From Roseateles_E cavernae (GTDB lineage Bacteria; Pseudomonadota; Gammaproteobacteria; Burkholderiales; Burkholderiaceae_C): a stretch of 64,000 nucleotides of DNA. Shown here piece after piece: positions 42,970-51,527 of the stretch. The stretch's first letter is position 1, and each line of letters begins with the position of its first letter. The DNA lies in NCBI RefSeq assembly GCF_040187885.1, contig NZ_JBDPLH010000001.1, positions 496,001 through 560,000 on the forward strand, read 5' to 3'. The notes beneath the pieces are model-generated. The model was given only the letters and a program-made list of their open reading frames with translations, made no database searches and was not told the DNA's origin. Position numbers and translations under genes: made by a program.

Positions 42970-43796
42970 AGACCATGGGCCGCCGCAGTGCCCTCGCCTG
43001 CCTGCTGGCGGTCAGTTCTCTGAGCGCCTGGGCCCAGGACAAGGTCATCGTGATGGCCTCGACCACCAGCACCGAACAATCGGGCCTGTTCGCCCATCTG
43101 CTGCCGGCCTTCAAGCGCGCCAGCGGCATCGAGGTGCGCGTGGTCGCGCTGGGCACCGGTCAGGCGCTGGACATGGGCCGGCGCGGCGATGCCGACGTGC
43201 TGTTCGTGCACGATGTGGCGGCCGAGGAGAAGTTCGTCGCCGATGGCTTCGGCCTGGCACGCCGGCCGGTGATGTACAACGACTTCGTGCTGGTCGGCCC
43301 CAAGGCCAACCCGGCCGGCGTCGCCGGCAAAGACATCGCGGCGGCGCTGGCCATCCTGACGGCCAGCAAGTCCACCTTCGTCTCGCGCGGCGACAAGAGC
43401 GGCACCCACGCGGCCGAGCTGCGCTACTGGAAGGCCGCCGGCATCGCCAACCCGGCCGCCAAGACAGCAGCGCTGAGCATGGACTACCGCGAGTGCGGCT
43501 GCGGCATGGGCCCGGCGCTGAATATCGCGTCCAGCAGCGACGCCTACTCGCTGAGCGACCGTGGCACCTGGCTGTCGTTCAAGAACCGCGGCAACCTGGC
43601 CATCGTGCTGGAAGGCGACAAGCGACTCTTCAACCCCTATGGCGTGATCGTCGTGAACCCCGCCAAGCACCCGCACACCAAGACCGCGCTAGCCCAGGCC
43701 TTCTCCAACTGGGTAGTCTCGGACGAGGGCCAGGCCACGATCGCCAGCTACAAGATCGGTGGCGAGCAGCTGTTCTTCCCCGATGCCAAGCGTTGA
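42957..43796 (+). CDS. tupA: Tungstate-binding periplasmic protein (TupA-like)
   Basis: A 279-residue exported binding protein. Signal peptide (ALACLLAVSSLSAWAQDK) followed by KVIVMASTTSTEQSGLFAHL, where the TTSTE loop is the TTTS-type anion-binding motif of TupA. Further signature: VVALGTGQALDMGRRGDADV and LNPFGVIVVNPAKHPH-like sequence (FNPYGVIVVN). TupA binds tungstate far more tightly than molybdate. The start overlaps tupC by 13 bases. Position in the FDH island suggests a W-dependent enzyme. Confidence 0.93.
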   Translation: MGFVKTMGRRSALACLLAVSSLSAWAQDKVIVMASTTSTEQSGLFAHLLPAFKRASGIEVRVVALGTGQALDMGRRGDADVLFVHDVAAEEKFVADGFGLARRPVMYNDFVLVGPKANPAGVAGKDIAAALAILTASKSTFVSRGDKSGTHAAELRYWKAAGIANPAAKTAALSMDYRECGCGMGPALNIASSSDAYSLSDRGTWLSFKNRGNLAIVLEGDKRLFNPYGVIVVNPAKHPHTKTALAQAFSNWVVSDEGQATIASYKIGGEQLFFPDAKR

Positions 43797-43823
43797 GGCG
43801 CGCAGAACAGGCACACTGGCGCC

Positions 43824-44429
43824 ATGATTGACAGCAAAGACATCACCGGACTGATCCTGGCCGGCGGCCGGGGCAGCCGCATGGGCGGCGTCGACAAGGG
43901 CCTGCAGACCCACCAGGGCGTGCCGCTGGCCCTGCATGCGCTGCTGCGCCTGGGGCCCCAGGTCGGCGAGCTGCTGATCAACGCCAATCGCAATCTGGGC
44001 GCCTATGAAGCGATGGGCGCGCCGGTCTGGCCCGACTCGCTGCCCGACTATGCCGGCCCGCTGGCCGGGGTGCTGACCGGGCTTGAGCATTGCGAGACGC
44101 CCTATATGGTCACCGTGCCCTGCGATTCGCCGCTCTTCCCCGAGGATCTGGTCGCCCGCCTGGCGCAGGCGCTGGACGCCGAGGACGCCGAGATCGCGAT
44201 GGCCGCAACCCCGGGGCCCGACGGCAGCCGGCAGGTGCAGCCGGTGTTCTGCCTGATGAAGACCGAGCTGATCGAGAGCCTGGTGAGCTTCACGCAGAGC
44301 GGCCAGCGCAAGATCGACAAGTGGACGGCCCAGCATCGCTGCGTCGAGGTGCTGTTCGAGGACGAACAGGCCTTTGCCAACGCCAACACGCGCGAAGAAT
44401 TGCAGCAATTGCAGAAGCCCCTGTCATGA
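43824..44429 (+). CDS. mobA: Molybdenum cofactor guanylyltransferase MobA
   Basis: A 201-residue nucleotidyltransferase that attaches GMP to Mo(W)-molybdopterin, giving the bis-MGD cofactor used by FDH. Signature LILAGGRGSRMGGVDKGLQT and TVPCDSPLFPEDLVARLAQA with DGSRQVQPVFCLMKTELIES are typical. It is coupled to fdhD by an ATGA overlap. Confidence 0.95.
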   Translation: MIDSKDITGLILAGGRGSRMGGVDKGLQTHQGVPLALHALLRLGPQVGELLINANRNLGAYEAMGAPVWPDSLPDYAGPLAGVLTGLEHCETPYMVTVPCDSPLFPEDLVARLAQALDAEDAEIAMAATPGPDGSRQVQPVFCLMKTELIESLVSFTQSGQRKIDKWTAQHRCVEVLFEDEQAFANANTREELQQLQKPLS

Positions 44430-45292
44430 ATCCGCCCCTGCCCCGCCTGACGAGCTGCAGCGCCGTGCTGACCCACGAGGTCGAGGTGCTGGACGAGTTC
44501 GGCCGCCGCAAGACCATGAGCATCCCGGCCGAGCGGCCGCTGACCGTCTTCGTCGACAAGCGCGAGCTGGTCACCTTGATGACGCTGGGCCTGGCGCCGG
44601 AGCTGCTGGTGCTGGGCTATCTGCGCAACCAGCGCCTGGTGGCCGATGTCGGCGAGATCGAATCGATCACGGTGGACTGGGAGGTCGGCGCGGCGGCCGT
44701 GCGCACCCATGCCGGCATCGCCGACATCGAAGCCAAGACCGCGCAGCGCACCGTCACCACCGGCTGCGGCCAGGGCACGGTGTTCGGCGCGCTGATGGCC
44801 GATGTCGAGTCGGTGCAGCTGCCCGGTGCGCAGAGCGCCCGGCTCAGCCAGGCCGCGCTATACGAGATGCTGGACCAGATGCGCCGCCTGGACAGCGTCT
44901 ACAAAAAGGCCGGATCGGTGCACGGCTGCGCGCTGTTCCGCGGGGCCGAGCTGCTGGTGCATCGCGAGGACGTGGGCCGCCACAACGCGATCGACAATAT
45001 CGCCGGCTGGATGTGGATGAACGGCATGCACGGCGCGGACGGCGGCGGCGACAAGTGCTTCTACACCACCGGCCGGTTGACCAGCGAGATGGTGATGAAG
45101 TCGGCCCAGATGGGCGTGCCCATCATCGTCTCGCGCAACGGCATCACGCAGATGGGCCATGCGCTGGCCATGCAGCTGGGCCTGACGCTGATCGGCCGCG
45201 CCAAGAACCGCCACTTCATCTGCTACAGCGGCTTCGAGCGCTTCGACAGCCAGCCCGAACCGGCCCGCGAGACGGTGGATCTGGGCGCCTGA
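44426..45292 (+). CDS. fdhD: Formate dehydrogenase accessory sulfurtransferase FdhD
   Basis: A 288-residue cytoplasmic protein that transfers sulfur from a cysteine desulfurase to the bis-MGD metal, needed for FDH activity. Signature: FVDKRELVTLMTLGLAPELL, RREDVGRHNAIDNIAGWMWM-like sequence (REDVGRHNAIDNIAGW) and TTGRLTSEMVMKSAQMGVPI. The sulfur-carrying loop TTGCGQGTVFG has a single Cys (Cys114) where E. coli FdhD has a CxxC pair. It overlaps mobA by 4 bases and ends the island. Confidence 0.95.
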   Translation: MNPPLPRLTSCSAVLTHEVEVLDEFGRRKTMSIPAERPLTVFVDKRELVTLMTLGLAPELLVLGYLRNQRLVADVGEIESITVDWEVGAAAVRTHAGIADIEAKTAQRTVTTGCGQGTVFGALMADVESVQLPGAQSARLSQAALYEMLDQMRRLDSVYKKAGSVHGCALFRGAELLVHREDVGRHNAIDNIAGWMWMNGMHGADGGGDKCFYTTGRLTSEMVMKSAQMGVPIIVSRNGITQMGHALAMQLGLTLIGRAKNRHFICYSGFERFDSQPEPARETVDLGA

Positions 45293-45376
45293 ACCACGCC
45301 CGCACTGTTGACTCCGCACAACGCGCCGCGCCGCAGATCGGCTACCCTCAACGTTTTGTGACAAAGCGTAGCCTCC

Positions 45377-46996
45377 ATGCAAGAAGCAGTCAGCAGCGAG
45401 GTGCTGGTCGACCAGCTGGCGCAACACCTGGCCAGCGCACGCGCGGCCCAGCAAGCCTCACAGCTCGATGAAGGGCTGGCCCAGGCCCAGCGCGCCTGGG
45501 AGCTGGCCTCGTCGCAGGGTTTTCTGGCCGAGCAGATCGAGGCCGGGCGCCTGCGCGCCTTCTTCCTGTACCGACGCGGCGCGCTCGGCGCACTGATACG
45601 CGCCGGCGATGCGCTGCTGCCGCTGCTGCGCGCCCAGGGGCCTAGCGAGGCGCTGTGCGAGCTGCTGCGCTGGATGACGCTGGGCGGCTTCGAGACCGGC
45701 GATTTCGATATCGCGATGCGCAGCGCCAACGAGGGCTGCGCGGTGGCCCAGGAGCTTGGCGAGGTCAGCCAGATCGCGCTGGCGCTAAACGCACTCGGCG
45801 CCACCTTCGAGCGCATGGGTGACCCCTGGCAGGCCGAGCGCCTGATGAGCGAGGCGGCCGCCCTGGTGCGCGAGCACACCAGCCCTTACGAGCGCGTGGT
45901 CACGCTGAACAATCTCTGCGGCGTCGCGCTCGGCGCCTTCTATCTGCTGCGCGACAGCGGCAACGACGCCGCCTGCGCCAGCGCTCTGGAGCGGGCGCTG
46001 CGCTATGCGCGCGAGGTGCGCCCCCATGCCCAGGCCTTTGGCGACCCCTTCCCGCTGGTGATGACCGAGGGCAATCTGGGCGAGGCCCTGCTGCATTCCG
46101 GCCAGGTCGCCGAGGCCGAGGCCTTGCTGACCCAGACCCTGGACGAGGCGCGCCGCCTGGGCTTCCAGGCCCAGGCCTGGCGGCTGCGCTGCTCGCTGGC
46201 CGAGCTGGCGCTGCTGCGCGGCGACCCTCAGGCCGCCCGCGACGATCTGCGCCTGCTGCTGCAGGAAACCGGCGACAAGGCGCCCGCCGCCACCGCGCTG
46301 CGCGCCCACCATGCGCTCTACCGCGCCGCCAAGACGCTGGGCCTGAACGAGCTCGCGCTGCAGCAGCTGGAGGCCTACCAGGGCATCGAGCGGCGCCGCG
46401 CGATCGCCCAGCTGATGGCGCAGTCGCGCTTTTTCGTGACCCGGCTGGAGGCCGAGCAGGCACGCGCCCAGGCCCACAAGCACGAGGCCCGCGCCGCCGA
46501 GCTGGAGGAGCATGTGCAGCGCGACCCGCTGACCGGCCTGGGCAACCGGCGCTGCATGGAGTCGCGCATGCCGCCGCTGCTGCGCGAGGCCGAGCGCCTG
46601 GGGCAGCCGCTGACCCTGGCGCTGATCGACGCCGACCGTTTCAAGGATGTCAACGACCAGCATGGCCACGCGGTCGGCGACCGGGTGCTGCAGATCCTCT
46701 CGCGCATGCTGGAAGACAACACGCGCGGCAGCGATCTGCTCTTGCGCTACGGCGGCGAGGAGTTCCTGGTGGTCTTCCCTGACACCGTACCCGACCGCGC
46801 CTTCGAGGTCTGCGAGCGCCTGCGCCACCGCGTCGAGACCTATCCCTGGCAAGACCTGGCCCCGGGACTGGAGGTCACGCTGAGCATAGGCCTGGCCAGC
46901 GCCCCGCCCTATGCCACCGACCTGCTGATCGCGCGCGCCGACAGCGCGATGTACCGCGCCAAGCATCTGGGGCGCAACCGGGTGGCGCTGGCTTGA
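45377..46996 (+). CDS. Diguanylate cyclase with TPR-like N-terminus
   Basis: A 539-residue cytoplasmic protein. The N-terminal 380 residues are helical repeats (TPR-like: LNALGATFERMGDPWQAERL, EGNLGEALLHSGQVAEAEAL), then a short coiled coil and a GGDEF domain. The active site is GGEEF at 459-463, and the inhibitory I-site RGSD is at 450-453, exactly five residues upstream, so product feedback is likely. No membrane segment, so the signal is presumably cytoplasmic. Start ATG at 45377. The SDR gene overlaps by 4 bases. Confidence 0.92.
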   Translation: MQEAVSSEVLVDQLAQHLASARAAQQASQLDEGLAQAQRAWELASSQGFLAEQIEAGRLRAFFLYRRGALGALIRAGDALLPLLRAQGPSEALCELLRWMTLGGFETGDFDIAMRSANEGCAVAQELGEVSQIALALNALGATFERMGDPWQAERLMSEAAALVREHTSPYERVVTLNNLCGVALGAFYLLRDSGNDAACASALERALRYAREVRPHAQAFGDPFPLVMTEGNLGEALLHSGQVAEAEALLTQTLDEARRLGFQAQAWRLRCSLAELALLRGDPQAARDDLRLLLQETGDKAPAATALRAHHALYRAAKTLGLNELALQQLEAYQGIERRRAIAQLMAQSRFFVTRLEAEQARAQAHKHEARAAELEEHVQRDPLTGLGNRRCMESRMPPLLREAERLGQPLTLALIDADRFKDVNDQHGHAVGDRVLQILSRMLEDNTRGSDLLLRYGGEEFLVVFPDTVPDRAFEVCERLRHRVETYPWQDLAPGLEVTLSIGLASAPPYATDLLIARADSAMYRAKHLGRNRVALA

Positions 46997-47748
46997 CTCC
47001 GGCGCGCCGCATCACCCTGATCACCGGCGCCGGGCGCGGCATCGGCGCCGCCACCGCCCGGCTCTGCGCGGCCCAGGGGCATGACCTGGCCCTGGGCTAT
47101 GCGCGCGACGCCGGTGCGGCCGAGGCCCTGGCCGCCGAGCTGCGCGCGCTGGGCCGGCGGGTCATCAGCGTGCAGGCCGATGTGGCCGACGAGGCCCAGG
47201 TGCTGGCGATGTTCGCGCGCATCGATGCCGAGCTGGGCCGGTTGAGCGGCCTGGTCAACAATGCCGGCATCGTCGCCCCGGCCGCGCGCCTGGACGAGAT
47301 GGATGTGGCGCGCTGGCAGCGCCTGTTCGCCGTCAATGTGATCGGCAGCCTCTTGTGCGCCCGCGAGGCCGTCAAGCGCATGAGCACCCGCCACGACGGA
47401 GCGGGCGGCGCCATCGTCAACGTCTCGTCGCGCGCCGCCCAGCTGGGCTCGCCGGGCGTCTATGTCGACTACGCGGCCAGCAAGGGCGCCGTCGACAGCC
47501 TGACCATCGGGCTGGCGCGCGAGCTGATCGGCGAGGGCATCCGCGTCAACGGCGTGCGCCCCGGCATCATCGCCACCGAGATCCATGCCGACAGCGGCAC
47601 CGTCGACGGCCTGGCGGCCGCCGCGGCCGGCATCCCTATCGGCCGGCTGGGCCGCGCCGACGAGATCGCCGAGGCCATCGTCTGGCTCTTGTCCGACGCG
47701 GCCAGCTACACGGTCGGTGCCACACTGGATGTCGCAGGAGGGCGTTAA
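46993..47748 (+). CDS. Short-chain dehydrogenase/reductase
   Basis: A 251-residue classical SDR: cofactor motif ITLITGAGRGIGAATARLCA, NNAGIVAPAA, catalytic Ser in VNVSSRAAQL and YxxxK in YVDYAASKGAVDS. It starts at TTG, overlapping the TGA of the diguanylate cyclase gene (TTGA), which indicates coupling. FabG-like sequence; substrate unknown. Confidence 0.9.
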   Translation: MTPARRITLITGAGRGIGAATARLCAAQGHDLALGYARDAGAAEALAAELRALGRRVISVQADVADEAQVLAMFARIDAELGRLSGLVNNAGIVAPAARLDEMDVARWQRLFAVNVIGSLLCAREAVKRMSTRHDGAGGAIVNVSSRAAQLGSPGVYVDYAASKGAVDSLTIGLARELIGEGIRVNGVRPGIIATEIHADSGTVDGLAAAAAGIPIGRLGRADEIAEAIVWLLSDAASYTVGATLDVAGGR

Positions 47749-47782
47749 GCTCGGCGCACATTTCCTTCCGCGCCCGCAAGAC

Positions 47783-48451
47783 ATGACCCTGAGCCCGGCC
47801 ACCCTCGCCCGCACCGTCCCGTTCGCCGTCTTCATGGCCTTGCTGGCCCTGCGCGGCCTGCTGCCCGAGAGCGTCAACTTCGATCTGCGCTGGGTCTACG
47901 GCCTCAGCGTGCTGCTGGTCGGCGGCCTACTGATCTGGTACTGGCGCGACTACGGCGAGCTGGCCCGCCAGAACCTGCCAGACACCCGCGAGACCCTGCT
48001 GAGCCTGGCCGTCGGCCTGATCGTGTTCGCGCTGTGGATACGGCTGGACGCGCCCTGGATGCAGCTGAGCGAGCCGACCGCCACCTTCGTGCCGCTGGAT
48101 GCCGCCGGCCAGCTGATCTGGCCTCTGGTCGCGATGCGCTGGATAGGCGCGGCCCTGGTCGTGCCGCTGATGGAAGAGCTGTTCTGGCGCAGCTTCTTGA
48201 TGCGCTGGATCGCCAGCCCGCAGTTCCAGACCGTCGACCCACGCCGCGCCGGGCTCAAGGCCATCGTGCTGTCGACCTTTGTCTTCATGCTAGCCCACAC
48301 CCTCTGGCTGGCCGCCATCATCGCCGGCCTGGCCTATGCCTGGCTCTATGTACGCACCGGCAAGCTCTGGACCGCCGTGATCGCGCATGCGGTGACCAAT
48401 GGCGCGCTGGGTGTCTGGGTGGTGATGAGCGGGCGGTGGGAGTTCTGGTAA
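47783..48451 (+). CDS. CPBP/CAAX-type membrane protease
   Basis: A 222-residue polytopic membrane protein with the CPBP intramembrane metalloprotease motifs: EELFWRSFLMRW (Glu-Glu and Arg), HTLWLAAIIAG (His) and HAVTNGALGVWV (His, Asn). About six helices. It resembles the CAAX protease-related family that accompanies exosortase/PEP-CTERM systems (TIGR03008-like), but no exosortase gene is in view. The substrate is unknown. Confidence 0.85.
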   Translation: MTLSPATLARTVPFAVFMALLALRGLLPESVNFDLRWVYGLSVLLVGGLLIWYWRDYGELARQNLPDTRETLLSLAVGLIVFALWIRLDAPWMQLSEPTATFVPLDAAGQLIWPLVAMRWIGAALVVPLMEELFWRSFLMRWIASPQFQTVDPRRAGLKAIVLSTFVFMLAHTLWLAAIIAGLAYAWLYVRTGKLWTAVIAHAVTNGALGVWVVMSGRWEFW

Positions 48452-48464
48452 GAGGTCTGTCGCC

Positions 48465-49217
48465 TCAAGGCGGCCGCACCGGATTGCGCTGCAGATGCTT
48501 GAAATGCTCGAACAGCCAGGAGCGCATGCCCATCACCAGCGTGTACTGGCGCTTCTCGGCATCGGGCAGTTTCTGGTCCAGAAGATGCTGGCGGGCGAAG
48601 TCCTGGGCCACGCGCTGCAGCCGCTCGACCAGTTCGCGCGCCATGCCGTGGCCCAGGCGCCCGTGGACCAGCATCAAGAGTTCGGCCTCGCCGTCGAAGC
48701 CGCCGGAGAAGAAATCGCTGGCCACCTCGTCGCGGAAGAAGCTCATCACCGGCCCGTGCGGGCGCCAACGGAAGGTCTTGGCCAGGCGCAGCTTGTAGCG
48801 GTTCAGCGGCTTCAGCTCGATCACGCCCAGCCGGTCCAGCTCGGCCAGATAGCGGGTGACCTCGGCCTCGCTGAGCCGGTAGCTGGCGAGGATCTGCTCG
48901 GCCGTCCACTGGCTCAGGCAGCAGATCGCCATCAGGAGCAGCTTGGGATCGGCCACCACGGCCTTCTCCTGTGCCAGGGTCAGCTCCATGCGCAGCGGCT
49001 GGCGCTCGGCCAGCGCCCGCGTGAGCTCGGCGAAATCGGTCTTCAGCACACGGCAGATCTCGTCGACGCGTGACAGCGGCATCTCGCCGCCCGGCGCCAG
49101 CATGCGCTTGACGCTGGACTCCGAGAGCCCGAGTTCGCGCGCCACATCGGCGTAGCTGAGGCCCTGGCTCTTGAGCTCGGCCTTGATGACTTCAATGAGG
49201 GTCTGGGTGCTGGACAT
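48465..49217 (-). CDS. Helix-turn-helix transcriptional regulator (XRE-type)
   Basis: A 250-residue regulator. The N-terminal HTH is GLSYADVARELGLSESSVKR (residues about 19-38) in an XRE-like domain; the rest is a helical domain with a second wing (SQWTAEQILASYRLSEAEVT) and unknown effector part ending FEHFKHLQRNPVRPP. It is divergent from the amidohydrolase gene, with a perfect inverted repeat 12 bases upstream of its ATG; the same repeat also lies before the YiaA-like gene. It probably controls both. Confidence 0.87.
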   Translation of the reverse strand: MSSTQTLIEVIKAELKSQGLSYADVARELGLSESSVKRMLAPGGEMPLSRVDEICRVLKTDFAELTRALAERQPLRMELTLAQEKAVVADPKLLLMAICCLSQWTAEQILASYRLSEAEVTRYLAELDRLGVIELKPLNRYKLRLAKTFRWRPHGPVMSFFRDEVASDFFSGGFDGEAELLMLVHGRLGHGMARELVERLQRVAQDFARQHLLDQKLPDAEKRQYTLVMGMRSWLFEHFKHLQRNPVRPP

Positions 49218-49228
49218 GATGGGCGCAA

Positions 49229-49249
49229 CGGTAGCGCAAAACGCTACCG
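49229..49249. promoter_or_regulatory. Inverted repeat 1 of the HTH regulator locus
   Basis: CGGTAGCG-CAAAA-CGCTACCG: perfect 8-bp arms with a 5-base spacer in the gap between the HTH gene (start 49217) and the amidohydrolase gene (start 49320). The same sequence occurs again at 50565-50587. Confidence 0.7.
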
Positions 49250-49319
49250 GCGGCGGCAGGCCGCGCCACGGCCGCAGCAATCCGGCGCCAAACATCACGC
49301 GGCCGGCCAGCATCAGGCC

Positions 49320-50597
49320 ATGCAACAAACACGACGCCAACACCTGCTGTGCTGCGGCGCTGCCGCCGTCGCCGGCCTGTTCACCAGCCTGGCCGATCCG
49401 GCCCAGGCCGCCTCCCTGCGCAACCCCTGCCGCGGCAGCCTGCCGGCCGCGCTGCGCCGACACCCGCTGCTGCAACAGCTGTGGCAAGACCTGGACCCGG
49501 CCCAGCTCTGGGATGTGCACTGCCATCTGCTGGGCAATGGCGATGCCGGCAGCGGCTGCCGCATCCACCCGGCCATGCATCAGTGGTGGCATCCGGTCGA
49601 GAGCCTGCGTCGGCGCGTCATCATGGATGGGGCCTGCGTCGCGCCCGATGTGCCCAGCGTGGACCGGGCCTATCTGCAGCGCCTGCAGGCGCTGACGGCC
49701 GATTTTCCGGAGGGCGCGCGCTGGCTGCTCTATGCCTTCGACGAGGCCCATACCGAGCAGGGCCGTGCCGAGCCCGACTGGACCACCTTCCATGTGCCCG
49801 ACCGCTATGCCCGCGAGGTGGCCGAGCGAACGCCGCAGCGCTTCGCCTGGGTCGCGTCCATCCACCCCTACCGCGAGGACGCGCTGGCCCGGCTGGATGC
49901 GGCCATCGCCGGCGGCGCCGTCGCCTTGAAGTGGCTGCCCAGCAGCATGAATATCGATCTGCGCGACGCGCGGCTGCATCCCTTCTACGCCCGCCTGGCT
50001 GCCGCCCGGCTGCCGCTGATCGTGCATTGCGGCGAGGAGAAAGCCGTGCCCGGCGCCGGCCGCGAGGACCTGGGAAATCCGCTGCTGCTGCGCGCGCCGC
50101 TGGCGCAGGGCGTGCGCGTGATCGCCGCCCATTGCGCCTCGCTGGGCGATGCGCTGGACCTGGACATGAGCAGGCCGCGCCTGGTGCCGGCCTTCTCGCT
50201 GTTTGCGCGGCTGATGGACGAGCCGGCCTGGGAGGCGCTGCTGCTGGGCGATGTCTCGGCGCTGTTCCAGTTCAACCGCCGGCCCGAGGTCTGGCGCGCG
50301 GTGCTGGCGCGCCAGGACTGGCATGGCCGTCTGCTGCATGGCTCGGACTATCCGCTGCCCGGCGTCGGCCCGTTGTACCGGCTGGGCGGCCTGGTGCGCG
50401 CCGGCCTGCTGGATGAGGCGCAGCGCCCGCTGCTGGAGCAAGTGCGCGAGCACAACCCGCTGCTGTTCGACCTGCTGCTGAAGAAGACGCTGCGCTGGCA
50501 GGGTCGGGGCTTGCGCGCGGAGGTCTTCCACACACGGCGCCATTTCGTGCATCGGCTCATACCGCCGGTAGCGTCAGGCGCTACCGGCAACAAATGA
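49320..50597 (+). CDS. Exported amidohydrolase-family protein
   Basis: A 425-residue TIM-barrel hydrolase (amidohydrolase_2 type). A signal peptide with RR start (QQTRRQHLLCCGAAAVAGLF) is followed by the metal-binding QLWDVHCHLLGNGDAGSG, a possible bridging Lys in VALKWLPSSMN, LPLIVHCGEEK, VIAAHCASLGDALDLDM and catalytic Asp in LLHGSDYPLPGVG. Its last codons overlap the second copy of the inverted repeat. Located between the HTH regulator and the YiaA-like operon. Substrate unknown. Confidence 0.87.
   Translation: MQQTRRQHLLCCGAAAVAGLFTSLADPAQAASLRNPCRGSLPAALRRHPLLQQLWQDLDPAQLWDVHCHLLGNGDAGSGCRIHPAMHQWWHPVESLRRRVIMDGACVAPDVPSVDRAYLQRLQALTADFPEGARWLLYAFDEAHTEQGRAEPDWTTFHVPDRYAREVAERTPQRFAWVASIHPYREDALARLDAAIAGGAVALKWLPSSMNIDLRDARLHPFYARLAAARLPLIVHCGEEKAVPGAGREDLGNPLLLRAPLAQGVRVIAAHCASLGDALDLDMSRPRLVPAFSLFARLMDEPAWEALLLGDVSALFQFNRRPEVWRAVLARQDWHGRLLHGSDYPLPGVGPLYRLGGLVRAGLLDEAQRPLLEQVREHNPLLFDLLLKKTLRWQGRGLRAEVFHTRRHFVHRLIPPVASGATGNK
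50564..50588. promoter_or_regulatory. Inverted repeat 2 of the HTH regulator locus
   Basis: GCCGGTAGCG-TCAGG-CGCTACCGGC: perfect 10-bp arms with a 5-base spacer. It lies within the last codons of the amidohydrolase gene and about 70 bases before the YiaA-like ATG. The inner 21 bases match inverted repeat 1 in arms and spacing. Confidence 0.7.
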
Positions 50598-50657
50598 AAC
50601 CCTTGAAAAACGCCTTCTCGGCCATCATCGCGCCACTTCTCAACAGGAGCCCGCTCC

Positions 50658-51113
50658 ATGCAACACCCGCACACCTTGATACACCGCGACAGCAAGGCCT
50701 GGACCTACCAAGTCTGGATCTCCTTCGGCATCGCCGTCAGCCTCTGCGCGATCGGCCTGGCCTGGCTGCCCGGCGATGACCTGGACCGCGCCTTCATGGT
50801 GATGGGCTATGTGTTCTGCCTCAGCACCGCCTTCGCACTGGCCAAGTTCGTGCGCGACAACGAAGGCAAGACGGTCGACACGCCGATGTGGAAGCTGGTC
50901 GTCTGGGGCGGCTTCGTGCTGGCGATGGCGCTGACCGGCTGGGGCCTGTGGCGCATGGAGATACAGCCGGTCTGGAAGGCCTTTCTGCTGGTCAGCTGGC
51001 TGTTCCTGATCTCGAGCGTGTTCACGCTGGCCAAGATGCTGCGCGACGCGCACGAGGCCGATCTGCAGCAGGCCCGCGCCCAGGGCCGCCGCGAAACCCT
51101 GGTCACCGAATAA
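50658..51113 (+). CDS. YiaA/YiaB two-helix inner-membrane protein
   Basis: A 151-residue membrane protein with the YiaAB domain: four helices (VWISFGIAVSLCAIGLAWLP; MGYVFCLSTAFALAKFVRDN; WKLVVWGGFVLAMALTGWGL; WKAFLLVSWLFLISSVFTLA). YiaA-like proteins are of unknown function and are often stress-linked. It heads a three-gene unit with an exported membrane protein and DUF2145, downstream of inverted repeat 2. Confidence 0.88.
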   Translation: MQHPHTLIHRDSKAWTYQVWISFGIAVSLCAIGLAWLPGDDLDRAFMVMGYVFCLSTAFALAKFVRDNEGKTVDTPMWKLVVWGGFVLAMALTGWGLWRMEIQPVWKAFLLVSWLFLISSVFTLAKMLRDAHEADLQQARAQGRRETLVTE

Positions 51114-51119
51114 GGACTC

Positions 51120-51527
51120 ATGATGAAAAGCAAGCTCTACGTTCCCTCGCTGCTGCTGAGCCTGATGCTGCTGCAAGCGCCGGCCGCCCAGGCCCAGTCC
51201 ACCGCCTCCGAGGCCAGCGCGCTGTCGATACTGCCGGTGGCGGTCTCGGTGGCGGCGCCGGTGATGCTGCTGTCGGCCGGCGTCGCGCTGACGGTGGTGG
51301 CGGTGGAAGCCAGCGCCCAGGGCTCGGTCTGGGTGCTGGAGCGCGCCTCGGACGGTGCCCGCGCCAGCGTGCGCTTCGCCGGCCAGGCCAGCGCGGTACT
51401 GGGCACGGCCGTCGTCATCACCGTGATCGGCAGCGGCTATGTGCTGTCGGCCGCCGGCGAGGCGATCGCCTTCGTGCCCAACGCCATCGGCACGGCGCTG
51501 CTGCACAACGAGCAGCTGACACGATGA
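51120..51527 (+). CDS. Small exported membrane protein, 135 aa
   Basis: A 135-residue protein with an N-terminal signal peptide (LYVPSLLLSLMLLQAPAAQA), then two further hydrophobic segments (LPVAVSVAAPVMLLSAGVAL; TAVVITVIGSGYVLSAAGEA). RBS AAGGA precedes ATGATG. Its stop overlaps the DUF2145 start by 4 bases. I do not recognise the family beyond its frequent pairing with YiaA and DUF2145. Confidence 0.75.
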   Translation: MMKSKLYVPSLLLSLMLLQAPAAQAQSTASEASALSILPVAVSVAAPVMLLSAGVALTVVAVEASAQGSVWVLERASDGARASVRFAGQASAVLGTAVVITVIGSGYVLSAAGEAIAFVPNAIGTALLHNEQLTR

